NCBI GenBank assembly: GCA_049516835.1
Contig: JBEKSR010000003.1
Location: 1 to 64,000, forward strand
DNA length: 64,000 bases
Direction: 5' to 3'
Source: Fen-178 sp049516835
GTDB taxonomy: Bacteria > Acidobacteriota > Terriglobia > Bryobacterales > Bryobacteraceae
Shown: positions 16,458 to 25,783 of the stretch, one piece after another
Numbering within the stretch: the stretch's first letter is position 1
Layout of the letters: each line of letters opens with the position of its first letter
Made by a program: the position numbers and the translations under genes
The notes under the pieces: model-generated
What the model saw: the letters and a program-made list of their open reading frames with translations, nothing else
Told to the model about the DNA's origin: nothing
The model's database searches: none

Positions 16458-18941
16458 CTACTTGCGTCCCACCAGGCGCAGCCGCACACTGAATGCGCGG
16501 GCCTGGCCTCCTCCGTACTTCAGGAATTGGGACGTCCCCTGAACGTTGTTGACCACGTTGGCGTTCAGGGTGCCAGTCAGATTGTTGTACCCAAAACGCC
16601 AGGCCCACAAGTAATGCAAGGCGCGAAACTTGCGCTCGAGGTGCAGGTTGATATTGAAATAATCGGGAAAACGGCGGGAGTTCGGCGGACCCACCATGAA
16701 GCCATCCTCGTCCACCACTCCGAACGGAAAACCCGTGCGGTATTCCACCAGGTACGCCGCCGTGGTGTTGCGCACCAGGAATTCGAGCTTCCCCGGAAAG
16801 AAGCGTTTGGGCAGAGGGGCCACACCCCACATGTGAAAGCGATTGGGCGTGTCCCAGGAGAACGGTCCCGGGGCCTGCGGGCCGAACGTGGGGTTCTCGA
16901 GGCTGTAATCCACCACCGCGTTGGTGCGCGAAGCGGATCGCGTGTACCCGACGAACCATTCGAACTGGCCCGCGAACGTGCGCCTCAGGCTGAAATCGAC
17001 AGCGTCGTACCGGTCGCGGCGGGTGTTCTGCAACTGGTAGGCGGCGCCGGTGAAGAGGGCGGGATTCAGCTCCGCGGCGGGCGTCACGAACACGAACCCG
17101 CGGCTCCCCGTGCGCCGCGTGTACCCGGCCTTGGCATAGAACTCGTGCGGCAGCTTGCGCTCGACGGTGAGGCTGGCGGTGCGGTAATAGGGCACCTCGA
17201 GGGCCTGCTCGTTCACCTGGAAGGCGGTCGGCACGGGGCCGTTCACAATTCCTCCCGGCAGGAAAAACGTCGAGAGGCTCACCTGGTCCTGCTGGCGCGT
17301 GATGGCGCCCATGCTGATGGCATCGTAGTAGACGCCCCAACCGGCGGAGAATTTGGTATCGCGCAGGCCGCGCGGCGCCCATGACACCGAAAAGCGCGGC
17401 GCCACCTCGAGGTCGCGGACGATCTCGTTCCATTCCGCGCGGACGCCGGCTTCCAGCACCAGTCCTTCGCGCGGCGTCCAGTGGTCCTGAATGTACTGCG
17501 CGGCCTCGAAATTCTTGCGCACCTGAAAGGGACTGCCCTCGAAGGAAACGTAGCGGGCCACGGAACCGTCGTCCCGCAGGACTTCGTAGTCGTGGCGGAC
17601 GACATGCTGGTGAAACGCCTCCCGCTCGAAGTCGATCCCGAACTTCAACTGGTGGGTGCCGAGGAGGTGCAGCGTGGGCAGGAACAGGTTGGCGATCCAT
17701 TGCTGCCGGTACGAGTGGCGGTCGGTGCCGACAAAATAGTTTCCCAGGTCCCCGAAGGGCGTGATTTCGAATAACTGGCTGCCTTGCGGCGAGTCGCGCA
17801 GCAGCGTGCGGTCGTCGGCGAAGCCGAGATCGAGCAGGGCCCCGCGGCCGAAGTAATGCTGGTCGCGGATGGCGCTCATGAAGAGCGTCTGGCGATGATT
17901 GGTAGTGGTCTCGACGGGATTCAGAATGCTGAGGCCGGAGCGGGCGGTGTCGGAGAGGTTAAACAGGAAGCTGCCGGTGAGGGTATTGGCGTGCGTCAGG
18001 TTGACCTGGAACCGCGAGAGATCGCTGGCGGTAAGCCCGGTAGTCCGGTTCTGCCCGTTGGGCAGCCCGTGGATGGTGTCCACGCTGTAGAAGGCGTCGA
18101 ACCCGTTGTGAAACCAGGCGCGCCCCTTGGCCAGCGGCCCGGAGAACTCCAGCCGCGGCGTCCATTTATTCACATGAACGCCGCCCTCGGAGGAAAGTCC
18201 GGGGAAAAAATTCGTGACGCCGAAACGCCAGCGGTCGTCACCCATCTTGGTGGTCAGGTTGAGGACGCCGGCGGAGCCTCTGCCATTGTCGGCCGAGAAG
18301 CGGCTGTTCTCCACGTCCATGGATTGGATGGTTTCGATGTTGACGCGCGCCTCCAGGCGGCCGGTCACGGGGTCGGAAATGTTGAAGCCATCGAGCGTGT
18401 AGTTGGTCTGGCTGGTGTCGCCTCCGTTGAAGTGGGACCGGCCGGCGTTGTCCTGCACCACGCCGTCCATCATCGGCAGCGCGTTGCGGTAATCCTGCGG
18501 CGCGGGGTACGGGATGGCCTGGATTTCGGCGTTGGCGAGCTCTTTGTGATCGGAGGGCTGCTGCAAATCGATGGCCGGAGGCGAATAGGTGACATCGATC
18601 CGTTCCGAGAATTCCTGCACGTGGTTGAGCGCGATGGTGAGCTGAGTGGCGGCGGCGTCAAACCGCTGCCCGCGTCCCTGGTAGAGGTAGAAGCCCAAAC
18701 GCTCGGCGCGAATGGCGTATTCCCCGGCGGCGGGCAGGTTCAAGCGGAAGTTGCCGGCGAGGTCGGAAGAGGCCACCACGGCGGCGCCTCCCGCGGCCGC
18801 GCGCAGCTCCACGCGGGCTCCGGCGATGCCGGCGCCGTTTTCATCCACCACGCGTCCCGAGATGGAGACCTGCGCCTGAAGGCCGGCGCAGGCAAGCAGA
18901 AGACCCAGAACGAGTCGCGCACTGTGGGGACACCTGGCCAT
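16458..18941 (-). CDS. TonB-dependent receptor with carboxypeptidase regulatory-like domain
   Basis: An 827-residue outer-membrane protein. Signal peptide (residues 1-23), carboxypeptidase-regulatory-like beta-sandwich (about 24-110: SISGRVVDENGAGIAGARVELR), plug region (about 115-240: NYTLDGFNISDPVTGRLEARV, SVENSRFSADNGRGSAG-like) and a beta-barrel to the C-terminus. This architecture is greatly expanded in Acidobacteria and probably takes up oligosaccharides or other large nutrients using TonB energy. No substrate can be assigned from neighbours. Confidence 0.9.
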   Translation of the reverse strand: MARCPHSARLVLGLLLACAGLQAQVSISGRVVDENGAGIAGARVELRAAAGGAAVVASSDLAGNFRLNLPAAGEYAIRAERLGFYLYQGRGQRFDAAATQLTIALNHVQEFSERIDVTYSPPAIDLQQPSDHKELANAEIQAIPYPAPQDYRNALPMMDGVVQDNAGRSHFNGGDTSQTNYTLDGFNISDPVTGRLEARVNIETIQSMDVENSRFSADNGRGSAGVLNLTTKMGDDRWRFGVTNFFPGLSSEGGVHVNKWTPRLEFSGPLAKGRAWFHNGFDAFYSVDTIHGLPNGQNRTTGLTASDLSRFQVNLTHANTLTGSFLFNLSDTARSGLSILNPVETTTNHRQTLFMSAIRDQHYFGRGALLDLGFADDRTLLRDSPQGSQLFEITPFGDLGNYFVGTDRHSYRQQWIANLFLPTLHLLGTHQLKFGIDFEREAFHQHVVRHDYEVLRDDGSVARYVSFEGSPFQVRKNFEAAQYIQDHWTPREGLVLEAGVRAEWNEIVRDLEVAPRFSVSWAPRGLRDTKFSAGWGVYYDAISMGAITRQQDQVSLSTFFLPGGIVNGPVPTAFQVNEQALEVPYYRTASLTVERKLPHEFYAKAGYTRRTGSRGFVFVTPAAELNPALFTGAAYQLQNTRRDRYDAVDFSLRRTFAGQFEWFVGYTRSASRTNAVVDYSLENPTFGPQAPGPFSWDTPNRFHMWGVAPLPKRFFPGKLEFLVRNTTAAYLVEYRTGFPFGVVDEDGFMVGPPNSRRFPDYFNINLHLERKFRALHYLWAWRFGYNNLTGTLNANVVNNVQGTSQFLKYGGGQARAFSVRLRLVGRK

Positions 18942-19012
18942 CGCGGGTTCGTACGCCTGCGGTACGCCTGCTCACCGTTCAGGATAGCGCGTGGCGCAGG
19001 GTGGCGCGGGGC

Positions 19013-20398
19013 TTACGCAGGCGGGCACGCGGGAATCCCTACTCCGCCATCCTCCAGCGCCGCGCCGATCCTCAGGATGAGCGCCTCGTCCCACGCCGGA
19101 CCGATGATCTGAATCCCGATGGGCAAGCCGTTCGACGCCAGTCCGCAGGGGATCGAAAGCGCCGGCAGGCCCAGCACGTTGATGCCGCGAACCAGGCGGG
19201 TGGTGGCCAGGCGCACGTCCTCGTCCCGGCCGCCCAACCGGACGGCGGCATCGCCGATGCGCGGGGCGGTGTTGGGGGTGGTGGGAGCGATGAGGCAATC
19301 CACTTCAGACCAGAGCTGATCGAATTCGCGGCTCAGCTTGCGGCGCAGCCGCTGCGCGTTGATGTAGTCGGTGGCGGGCACCAGGCGGCCCTGGTCGAGC
19401 AGGGAGAGCACATCCGGGCCGAATTTCTCCCGGCGTTCGAGGAACGGCTCGGCCACCGCGGCGGCTTCCGCCAGCAGAATGACGCGGCCGACGGCATTCA
19501 GCGCCGCGACATCCGGAACTCGCACCGACTTGACCACCGCGCCCAGCGATTGGGCGCGCGCGAAGACTCCGCGAACCGACGATTCGACGCCGGGGTCCAG
19601 GTGGTCGAAATAGAAATTCCCGGGGAAACCGATGCGCAGGCGGCGAATGGAGCAGCCGTCGTCGGGAATGTAGTCGACCACCGGGTGGCGCGACGAGGTT
19701 GGATCGCGGCGGTCGTGCCCGGCGATGGCATTCAGCACCATGGCGGCATCGCGGACCGAGCGGGCGAGCGGGCCCATGTGATCGAGGCTGTAGGCCAGGG
19801 GCAGGGCGCCGTAACGGCTCACGCGGCCATAGGTGGGCTTGAGTCCCACGGTCCCGCAAAACGCGGCGGGGATGCGGATGGAGCCTCCCGTATCGCTGCC
19901 CATGGCGGCGTAGACCATCTGGGCGGCCACGGCCGCGCCCGAGCCGCCGCTCGACCCGCCGGGGCTGTGCTCGAGGTTCCACGGATTGCGCACCGGCCCG
20001 AAGTGTGGATTGGCCGAGGTGATGCCGTAGGCCATCTCGTGCATGTTGAGCTTGCCGAGCATCACGGCGCCGGCCGCCCTCAGCCGTTCCACCACGGCCG
20101 CGTCGATGGCGGGAACAAAATCTTCATAGACCTTAGATCCGCAGGTGGTGCGCACGCCGCGCGTAGCGAAGAGGTCTTTTACCGCGACGGGGATTCCGTG
20201 CAGGGGCCCGCGGTCGCGCCCGGCGGCCAGCTCGGCATCCGCCTGCCGCGCCTCTTCACGAGCCTGTTCGGCGGTGACGGTGATGAACGCATTGAGCTTG
20301 GAATTGAGGCGGCCGATGCGCGCGTTGGCCGCGGCCGCCAGCTCGACGGCGGAGACCCGGCGCGCCCGCAGCGCATCGGCGGCTTCCCGAATGGTCAC
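19013..20398 (-). CDS. amidase (amidase-signature, GatA/AtzE-like)
   Basis: A 461-residue amidase-signature enzyme with the Ser-cisSer-Lys triad: lysine in GIPVAVKDLF, the cis-serine in SPGGSSGGSGAAVA and the nucleophile in GSDTGGSIRIPA. It starts at GTG 20398, overlapping the small GatC-like gene as GTGA. Coupling of an amidase to a tiny GatC-like partner resembles AtzE-AtzG or GatCA. Because no GatB gene is adjacent, hydrolysis of a small-molecule amide is at least as likely as tRNA amidation (inference). Confidence 0.88.
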   Translation of the reverse strand: MTIREAADALRARRVSAVELAAAANARIGRLNSKLNAFITVTAEQAREEARQADAELAAGRDRGPLHGIPVAVKDLFATRGVRTTCGSKVYEDFVPAIDAAVVERLRAAGAVMLGKLNMHEMAYGITSANPHFGPVRNPWNLEHSPGGSSGGSGAAVAAQMVYAAMGSDTGGSIRIPAAFCGTVGLKPTYGRVSRYGALPLAYSLDHMGPLARSVRDAAMVLNAIAGHDRRDPTSSRHPVVDYIPDDGCSIRRLRIGFPGNFYFDHLDPGVESSVRGVFARAQSLGAVVKSVRVPDVAALNAVGRVILLAEAAAVAEPFLERREKFGPDVLSLLDQGRLVPATDYINAQRLRRKLSREFDQLWSEVDCLIAPTTPNTAPRIGDAAVRLGGRDEDVRLATTRLVRGINVLGLPALSIPCGLASNGLPIGIQIIGPAWDEALILRIGAALEDGGVGIPACPPA

Positions 20399-20571
20399 TC
20401 GCCGTTCTCCTCGAGGCACGGCCCCGTAAACGGTTCCACGTCGGGCGTGAGGTCTTTCACCAGCGGACGGAAAGCCGCTTCCAGCGCCTCGAGCGGCTCG
20501 GCGATGCGATTAAGCTCGGCGGGATCGACCTCGAGGCCGCTGGCTTTGGCGATGGCTCTCCAATCTTTCAC
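20395..20571 (-). CDS. small GatC/AtzG-like protein
   Basis: A 58-residue protein (MKDWRAIAKASGLEVDPAEL...) starting at GTG 20571 and ending EENGE. Its helix-turn-helix layout followed by a tail with D-V-E-P-F resembles GatC and the AtzG family (DUF4089), small subunits that wrap around and stabilise an amidase. Four-base GTGA overlaps on both sides join it to the BrkB-like gene and the amidase. It is easily missed because a longer out-of-place frame covers it. Confidence 0.7.
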   Translation of the reverse strand: MKDWRAIAKASGLEVDPAELNRIAEPLEALEAAFRPLVKDLTPDVEPFTGPCLEENGE

Positions 20572-21431
20572 GCAGCCTCCAACGACAGCGGATCTTCCCG
20601 GTCCTGGCGCGCGGTCCAGTGCGCCCCGGCCAGCACGATCATGGCAGCCGCGAAGCTCCAGAGCAGGATGGTGACGGAGTGCTCGAAGATGAGGTACTCG
20701 CGGTGGAGCTTGGCCTGCAACAGAGGAGCGACCACCAGGTTGACATACTTGAGCGCTTCCAGCGCCAACCCCACCAGAATGGCTACGGGGGCCACGCGGG
20801 CCGGCTCGACCTTCCGGTTGGGCAGCAGCCAATAGATCAGAAACAGCGCCAGAATCGAGATCGGCACGGCAGCCAGTTTGAACATCAGCAGGTTGATCCA
20901 GACCCCGAATCCGGTGTTGAGGCTGCCCGCCGCCGGCAGCCACCGGCTGTTCAAGGCCGTCAGCATCAAGGAGAGCAGCGCCAGGCCGCCGCACACAAAG
21001 ATGAGGCCCAGGCTGACGAGCTGGTTCTTGATATAGGAGCGGTTCCTGGCGACTCCCCACGCGCGGTTGAGCGCCACCTCGAGCGGCTCAAAAATACCGT
21101 TGGCGGTAATCAGGAGCAGAAACATGGAAGTGAGATGGATCTTGCCGTTTACCTTGAACCATGCCTGGAGGTTCTTCAACATGAACTGGCCCGGCTCGCC
21201 GGCAAAAGAATCGCCGATGGCCAGGTAGATGGCCTGCTCGGCCGCGCGCCAGTGGAGGACATCGCGGCAGAACGACGTGATGACGATGAGGAATGGATAG
21301 GTTGACAGCAACACGCTGGCGGCAATCGCGAGGGCGTAAACGTGCGCCTCGGTTTGCGCCAGGTAGTGGAGAGTGGGCCGCCAGCGCGACCACCAAAGCC
21401 CTTGGTTTTCGGGAAGGATCGTGGGGAACAA
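20568..21431 (-). CDS. YihY/BrkB family membrane protein
   Basis: A 287-residue inner-membrane protein with about six hydrophobic segments (ALAIAASVLLSTYPFLIVITSF, HLTSMFLLLITANGIFEPLE, VSLGLIFVCGGLALLSLML, and others). The ANGIFEPLEVALNRAWG motif is typical of the BrkB/YihY family, once annotated as ribonuclease BN. Function is unsettled; transport is suspected. It is first in the operon with the GatC-like protein and amidase. Confidence 0.85.
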   Translation of the reverse strand: MFPTILPENQGLWWSRWRPTLHYLAQTEAHVYALAIAASVLLSTYPFLIVITSFCRDVLHWRAAEQAIYLAIGDSFAGEPGQFMLKNLQAWFKVNGKIHLTSMFLLLITANGIFEPLEVALNRAWGVARNRSYIKNQLVSLGLIFVCGGLALLSLMLTALNSRWLPAAGSLNTGFGVWINLLMFKLAAVPISILALFLIYWLLPNRKVEPARVAPVAILVGLALEALKYVNLVVAPLLQAKLHREYLIFEHSVTILLWSFAAAMIVLAGAHWTARQDREDPLSLEAA

Positions 21432-21539
21432 ACTCCAGCTTAACTCGGTTGGTTCACCGCCGAGACGATATGGGCGCCCAACCGGGCGCGTTTGCCGATG
21501 CCATAGGCCCGAAAGTTATTTTCTTCGCAGCCGCTTCCC

Positions 21540-21568
21540 TTGACATTCCTCGCCATCTGATTTATACC
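21540..21568 (+). promoter_or_regulatory. near-consensus sigma-70 promoter of padR-ADOP
   Basis: A perfect -35 TTGACA (21540-21545), a 17-bp spacer and -10 TATACC (21563-21568). The PadR ATG lies at 21587, so the leader is only about 12 bases, containing GGGA as a weak ribosome site. PadR proteins usually repress their own promoter; no inverted ATGT/ACAT operator is obvious. Confidence 0.7.
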
Positions 21569-21586
21569 TAGTCTGGACAGGGAAAA

Positions 21587-21922
21587 ATGGAATCGAACAC
21601 CGTCCCGGAGCTGCTCCCCGGCACGCTCTACTTGCTGATCCTGCGGACCCTGAGCCGCGGCCCGCTTCACGGATACGCCATCGTCAAGCGAATCAAGGAC
21701 GCTTCCCGCGAGGGTCTCCGGATCGAAGACGGCTCGTTGTATCCCGCGCTCAACCGCATGCTGGTCAAGGGCTGGCTGACGTCGGAGTGGGGCGTTTCCG
21801 AGAATAATCGCAAGGCCCGCTTCTACCGGCTGACACCGGAGGGCCGCAAACAGCTCAACCAGGAAGCGGGTGAATTCGACCGCCTGGTGCGCGCCATCCA
21901 GATGGTGATGCGCACCGCCTGA
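21587..21922 (+). CDS. PadR family transcriptional regulator
   Basis: A 111-residue winged-helix regulator: LLPGTLYLLILRTLSRGPLHGYAI is the PadR N-terminal helix-turn-helix signature, followed by EDGSLYPALNRM. Acidobacterial PadR genes very often precede ADOP permeases, as here, 12 bp apart. It probably controls the permease in answer to a ligand or lipid signal. Confidence 0.92.
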   Translation: MESNTVPELLPGTLYLLILRTLSRGPLHGYAIVKRIKDASREGLRIEDGSLYPALNRMLVKGWLTSEWGVSENNRKARFYRLTPEGRKQLNQEAGEFDRLVRAIQMVMRTA

Positions 21923-21934
21923 ACGGAGACCCCC

Positions 21935-24544
21935 ATGGCCTTTTGGAACGAAATCGGCAACCGCGTCGCCTGGCTGTTCCGGCGTTCGCGGTTCGATCGG
22001 GAACTCGAGGAAGAGATGCGGTTCCACATCCAGGCCCGCGCGGACGAACTGGAACAGGCAGGCGTGTCCAGCGCCGATGCCCTGCGGCGCGCACGGCGAG
22101 AGTTCGGTTCCACGCTGCGGAGCCGGGAAGAGACGCGCTCGGCGTGGCAAATGCGCTGGCTGGAGGATCTTGGCTCCGATCTCCGCTATGCGGCGCGCGC
22201 GTTGCGGCGCAATCGTGCGCTGGCGCTGGCGGCAGTGGGCTCGCTGGCCCTGGGAATCGGCGCCAACACCACCATATTCAGCATCGCGAAAGAAGCGCTC
22301 TTCAGCGAGCCCTCCTGCCGCGATTCAAAGTCGCTGGTCGAGATTTCAGTGAGCGGCAACACCTGGATCCCCATGTCGCAATATCGTTTCCTGGAGGCGA
22401 CACACGCATTCGACGGGCTCGCCGGGATGAACATCCAGATGGTGGTGAACTGGCGCGACGGCAACCGTACCTATCGCCTGGCTGGAACCCGCGTCACCGG
22501 CAACTTCTTCGAGGTGACGGGAATACCAGTCGCCATGGGCCGGCCCATCGAGCGCGGCGAATCCGATGTGGCAGTGGTTACGCACGGGTTCTGGACCAAG
22601 CACCTGGGCGGCGATCCGAAGGTAGTCGGCCGCACACTGGCGCTGGACGGCAAGCCGTACACGGTGGTCGGAGTATTGCCTCGCGACCACCGCATGCTGG
22701 CCGGGTTCGGTTTCACGCCCGACCTGTACCTGACCAAGGATCCCATCGAGGTCATAATGTATGCGCGGCTGCCGCGGGGGATGACGCGCCAGGCGGCCTA
22801 TGCCGCACTCAAGCCGATCTGCCGCGAGCTGGACCGCGTGTACCCGGACGTCAATCGCAAATGGGCGAAAGAGGTGCGGCTTTCCGCGGTGGGCGGGGTG
22901 GAACGGCTTCAAGAGGACGGCCAAGAGGCGATTCCGTTGGCGGCGTTCTTCGGCATGCTGGTGGTCGTGACGGCGATCGTGGTGCTGATCGCGTGCGCCA
23001 ACGTTTCCAGCCTGCTGCTGGCGCGAGCCTTCACCCGGTCGCGCGAGTTCGCCATCCGTATGTCGCTCGGCGGCAGCCGGGGACGGTTGGTTCGGCAGTT
23101 GCTCGCCGAGAGCCTGTTGTTGGCGCTGCTCGGAACGGGCGCCGGCCTGCTGCTCAACCTTTGGCTCACGAGATTACTGAGCGGTGTGCACATTCCCACG
23201 CCGCTGCCCATCGAGCTGCTGATCCAACCGGACCGGATGCTGCTGGCCTACTCGGTGGCGCTGACCTTCGTGGTGACGCTGGCGACTGGACTTGTACCGG
23301 CGCTGAAGGGCACGCGCGCGGGAATCGGCGGCGCGCTCAAGGAGGGCGGCCGGCAGAACGGACCGGCGGGCTATTCGCTGCGGAACGCGCTGGTTGTCGG
23401 GCAACTGGCGGTATCCATCCTACTGCTCAGCGCGGGGCTGCTGTTTCTCCGCAACCTGATGTACGCCACATCGTTCAACGCGGGGTTCGACACCAGCCAT
23501 GCGGTGGTGGCAACGTTTCAGACTGTGTGGGGCACGTACACGCCACAGAGGTTCGCGGGACTGGTGGACACCGCGCTGGAACGCCTGCGGGCGCTGCCGG
23601 GGGTTGAGGCGGCCTCGCCTGCCTCCGCCGTGCCCCTGAACCCATTCCTGGCATTCAATCGGCCCGGCGGCCAGTTCCGGCCGGACGCGGGCAGCCGCAC
23701 CGTGCGCGTGCAGTACAACTTCAACGCCGTGGGGCCGGATTATTTCCGCATCATGGGGATTCCCATTCTGCAAGGCCGCGCTTTCGCGGATTCGGACCGT
23801 CTCGGGACGCCGCCGGTCGCGATTCTGAATGAGACCATGGCTCGCCGATTGTTCGGAAACACCAACGCGGTGGGTCACATCCTTCGATTTCCGGACAATC
23901 GCGACGCGACGGTCGTGGGCATAGCGCGCAACTGTAAGTACGTCACCCTGGGAGAAGAAAACGCCATGGCGCTGTATGATCCCTATTTCCAGCAAGATCA
24001 TTCGGCGTTTGCGCACTTCTTCGTGCGCACCCGGAGCGCGCCGGAAACCATGGTCCGAAAAGTGGACGAGACGCTTGCCGGCCTGGACGCGGGGGCCGCG
24101 GTGGAAACCCGCGCCATGGGTGAGATCTTCGCGGGGGCGTTGCTGCCGAGCCGTCTGGGCGCCGCCATCCTGGGATCGATGGCGCTGTTCGGATTGATGC
24201 TCGCTTCCATCGGACTCTATGGAGTCTTGCTGTACGCCACCCAGCAGCGGATTCGCGAGATCGGTATTCGTGTCGCGCTGGGCGCCACGCCAGGCGACGT
24301 TCTGGCGATGGTTGTGGGCCAGAGCCTCAGGCTGGTGACGGCCGGGATGGTAATCGGCCTCGCGGTGGCCGCGGCCGCGGTGCGCCCGCTATCGATGTTC
24401 CTGGTTCCGGAGGTGCGTCCGGCAGATCCGATGAACTTCGTGGCCGTGGCCTGCGCGCTGGCGCTAGTCGCGGGCCTGGCGACGGTGGCGCCCACCGCCC
24501 GCGCGTTGCGCGTCGACCCGGCGGTGGCGCTCAAGCACGAGTAG
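21935..24544 (+). CDS. acidobacterial duplicated orphan permease (ADOP), MacB/FtsX type
   Basis: An 869-residue ABC-type efflux permease without its own ATPase. An N-terminal prefix (LEEEMRFHIQARADEL, about residues 1-85) precedes two MacB periplasmic plus FtsX units: membrane segments near residues 100-120, 330-480 and 740-865 with conserved ANVSSLLLARAFTRSREFAIR and QRIREIGIRVALGA. The duplicated layout is the TIGR03434 family. Substrates are unknown; the ATPase must come from elsewhere. Confidence 0.92.
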   Translation: MAFWNEIGNRVAWLFRRSRFDRELEEEMRFHIQARADELEQAGVSSADALRRARREFGSTLRSREETRSAWQMRWLEDLGSDLRYAARALRRNRALALAAVGSLALGIGANTTIFSIAKEALFSEPSCRDSKSLVEISVSGNTWIPMSQYRFLEATHAFDGLAGMNIQMVVNWRDGNRTYRLAGTRVTGNFFEVTGIPVAMGRPIERGESDVAVVTHGFWTKHLGGDPKVVGRTLALDGKPYTVVGVLPRDHRMLAGFGFTPDLYLTKDPIEVIMYARLPRGMTRQAAYAALKPICRELDRVYPDVNRKWAKEVRLSAVGGVERLQEDGQEAIPLAAFFGMLVVVTAIVVLIACANVSSLLLARAFTRSREFAIRMSLGGSRGRLVRQLLAESLLLALLGTGAGLLLNLWLTRLLSGVHIPTPLPIELLIQPDRMLLAYSVALTFVVTLATGLVPALKGTRAGIGGALKEGGRQNGPAGYSLRNALVVGQLAVSILLLSAGLLFLRNLMYATSFNAGFDTSHAVVATFQTVWGTYTPQRFAGLVDTALERLRALPGVEAASPASAVPLNPFLAFNRPGGQFRPDAGSRTVRVQYNFNAVGPDYFRIMGIPILQGRAFADSDRLGTPPVAILNETMARRLFGNTNAVGHILRFPDNRDATVVGIARNCKYVTLGEENAMALYDPYFQQDHSAFAHFFVRTRSAPETMVRKVDETLAGLDAGAAVETRAMGEIFAGALLPSRLGAAILGSMALFGLMLASIGLYGVLLYATQQRIREIGIRVALGATPGDVLAMVVGQSLRLVTAGMVIGLAVAAAAVRPLSMFLVPEVRPADPMNFVAVACALALVAGLATVAPTARALRVDPAVALKHE

Positions 24545-24564
24545 GCGACGCATTCCGGAGGCGA

Positions 24565-24906
24565 TCAGGGGGACGGCCAGCGAGACAATTCCCCTGCGAC
24601 CGGTTGAATCGGGTTGCGGTTCCATGCCGCGCGGAATCGCTCCAGGAACTCCGGTCCCCGTAATTGGGGGATGGTGACAAACACCACGCTGAACTGCGGA
24701 AAGCGCTTCAATGCCCGTGCGGCGGACTCGCCAAAAAGCCGGTCGCGTGTGAGCACACAGGAGAAGCCGGCTTGAACCGCGACTTCCACCAGTGCTCCGT
24801 TGGTGAGGCCCTTCCATCCCTGGGCATCGGCCGCCCGGGCCTGGATGCCGAACTCGCCAAGAACCTCGGCGATTCTCTTCGGCATGTTTACGTCAAGCAG
24901 CCACAT
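24565..24906 (-). CDS. DUF5615 PIN-like toxin
   Basis: A 113-residue PIN-like protein: MWLLDVNMPKRIAEVLGEFG at the start, an AADAQGWKGLTNGALVEVA stretch and CVLTRDRLFGE hold the acidic residues of the family. It overlaps the 3' end of the DUF433 gene by 14 bases, the common antitoxin partner. The pair appears intact, unlike the two neighbouring modules. Confidence 0.8.
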   Translation of the reverse strand: MWLLDVNMPKRIAEVLGEFGIQARAADAQGWKGLTNGALVEVAVQAGFSCVLTRDRLFGESAARALKRFPQFSVVFVTIPQLRGPEFLERFRAAWNRNPIQPVAGELSRWPSP

Positions 24907-25138
24907 TCGGAGCGTCCAACACCTCGGAAGCGACCTTCATAATCTCCGGGATGGCTTCATGGGGAAAAGTGCCGTAGGTCTCCTCGATCTCTTCGACGGC
25001 CATGCCCTCTGCCATGCACGACAAGATGAAGGATACTGAGAACCGGGTCCCGCGGATAGCGAGTTTGCCGCCCAGCAACTCGGGGTCGGCCACGATCCAG
25101 CGGTAGTCCTTGAATGGCTTGAGATCCCGTTCCGTCAT
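24893..25138 (-). CDS. DUF433 family antitoxin
   Basis: An 81-residue protein starting at ATG 25138 (MTERDLKPF). It has the DUF433 core (WIVADPELLGGKLAIRGTRFSV, then VEEIEETYGTFPHEAIPEIM), a helix-turn-helix antitoxin paired with PIN-like DUF5615 toxins. Confidence 0.88.
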   Translation of the reverse strand: MTERDLKPFKDYRWIVADPELLGGKLAIRGTRFSVSFILSCMAEGMAVEEIEETYGTFPHEAIPEIMKVASEVLDAPNVAA

Positions 25139-25226
25139 TCGCTCACCTATCTCTCCAATTACACCACGGTCGGGCGGGGGATAACCGGCCGAGAAAATTG
25201 AACCCCCTGGATGAGGGATGGCACCG

Positions 25227-25472
25227 CTATTTCGGGTGCGGGGTGATGCTTTGAATGTGGTAGGTGTCGCCTTTGATCGTGAAATAGAGCCGCCAATCCT
25301 TGCTGGCACGAGCTTGTCAGAGGTCCTCCGATTCGCTGTACTTCTTGGCACGCAGTAAGGGGTGATGGAGGTTCCGGACCAGAAGGCGCGTCTGCTTCAA
25401 AATGGCGCGCTGAATGTCCAGGGGAGCAACCCTGGTTGCCTTCTAACAGCGCTCAGAGAAGGAAACTCTCAT
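25227..25472 (-). pseudogene. RelE/ParE-family toxin inactivated by two stop codons
   Basis: The 82-codon frame reads MRVSFSERC, a TAG at codon 10, KATRVAPLDIQRAILKQTRLLV, HHPLLRAKKYSESEDL, a TGA at codon 52, then QARASKDWRLYFTIKGDTYH and ends PHPK plus TAG. It follows the RelE-like family along its whole length; the TGA sits where family members have tryptophan (TGG). Its ATG overlaps the AbrB antitoxin stop (ATGA), as in a functional operon. The lesions are nonsense changes without frameshift, so decay is recent. Confidence 0.85.
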
Positions 25473-25783
25473 CTGGCGCGCTTGACTGATTTGGCGGGCG
25501 GGCGCTTCATCTGGGATTTCAAGAAGTTCACGGCTTCATCCGCGGTGAAAGGGCCATGCGAGCGACCTTTGCGGAAATCTTCCATGCCTTCGGCCATTCC
25601 CGCGTCAATGATCCGGCGTTGTTCGGAGGTGTATTCATCATCGGCAGTGGGGAGTTTCGGGATGATGTTGATGATTCCGCCGGACACTTTGAACTCCAGC
25701 CGATCACCGGGTTTGATGCCCGCCCGACGGCGCACGCTGGGCGGCACCACCAAACTGGCCTTGTTTTTCACTGTGATCGTCAT
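25469..25783 (-). CDS. AbrB/MazE/SpoVT-type antitoxin
   Basis: A 104-residue protein: an N-terminal swapped-hairpin AbrB domain (TVKNKASLVVPPSVRRRAGI, then GDRLEFKVSGGIINIIP) and a C-terminal helix (ADEAVNFLKSQMKRPP) that would bind the toxin. The toxin gene downstream is a pseudogene, so this is now an orphan antitoxin. The frame itself is undamaged. Confidence 0.85.
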   Translation of the reverse strand: MTITVKNKASLVVPPSVRRRAGIKPGDRLEFKVSGGIINIIPKLPTADDEYTSEQRRIIDAGMAEGMEDFRKGRSHGPFTADEAVNFLKSQMKRPPAKSVKRAR

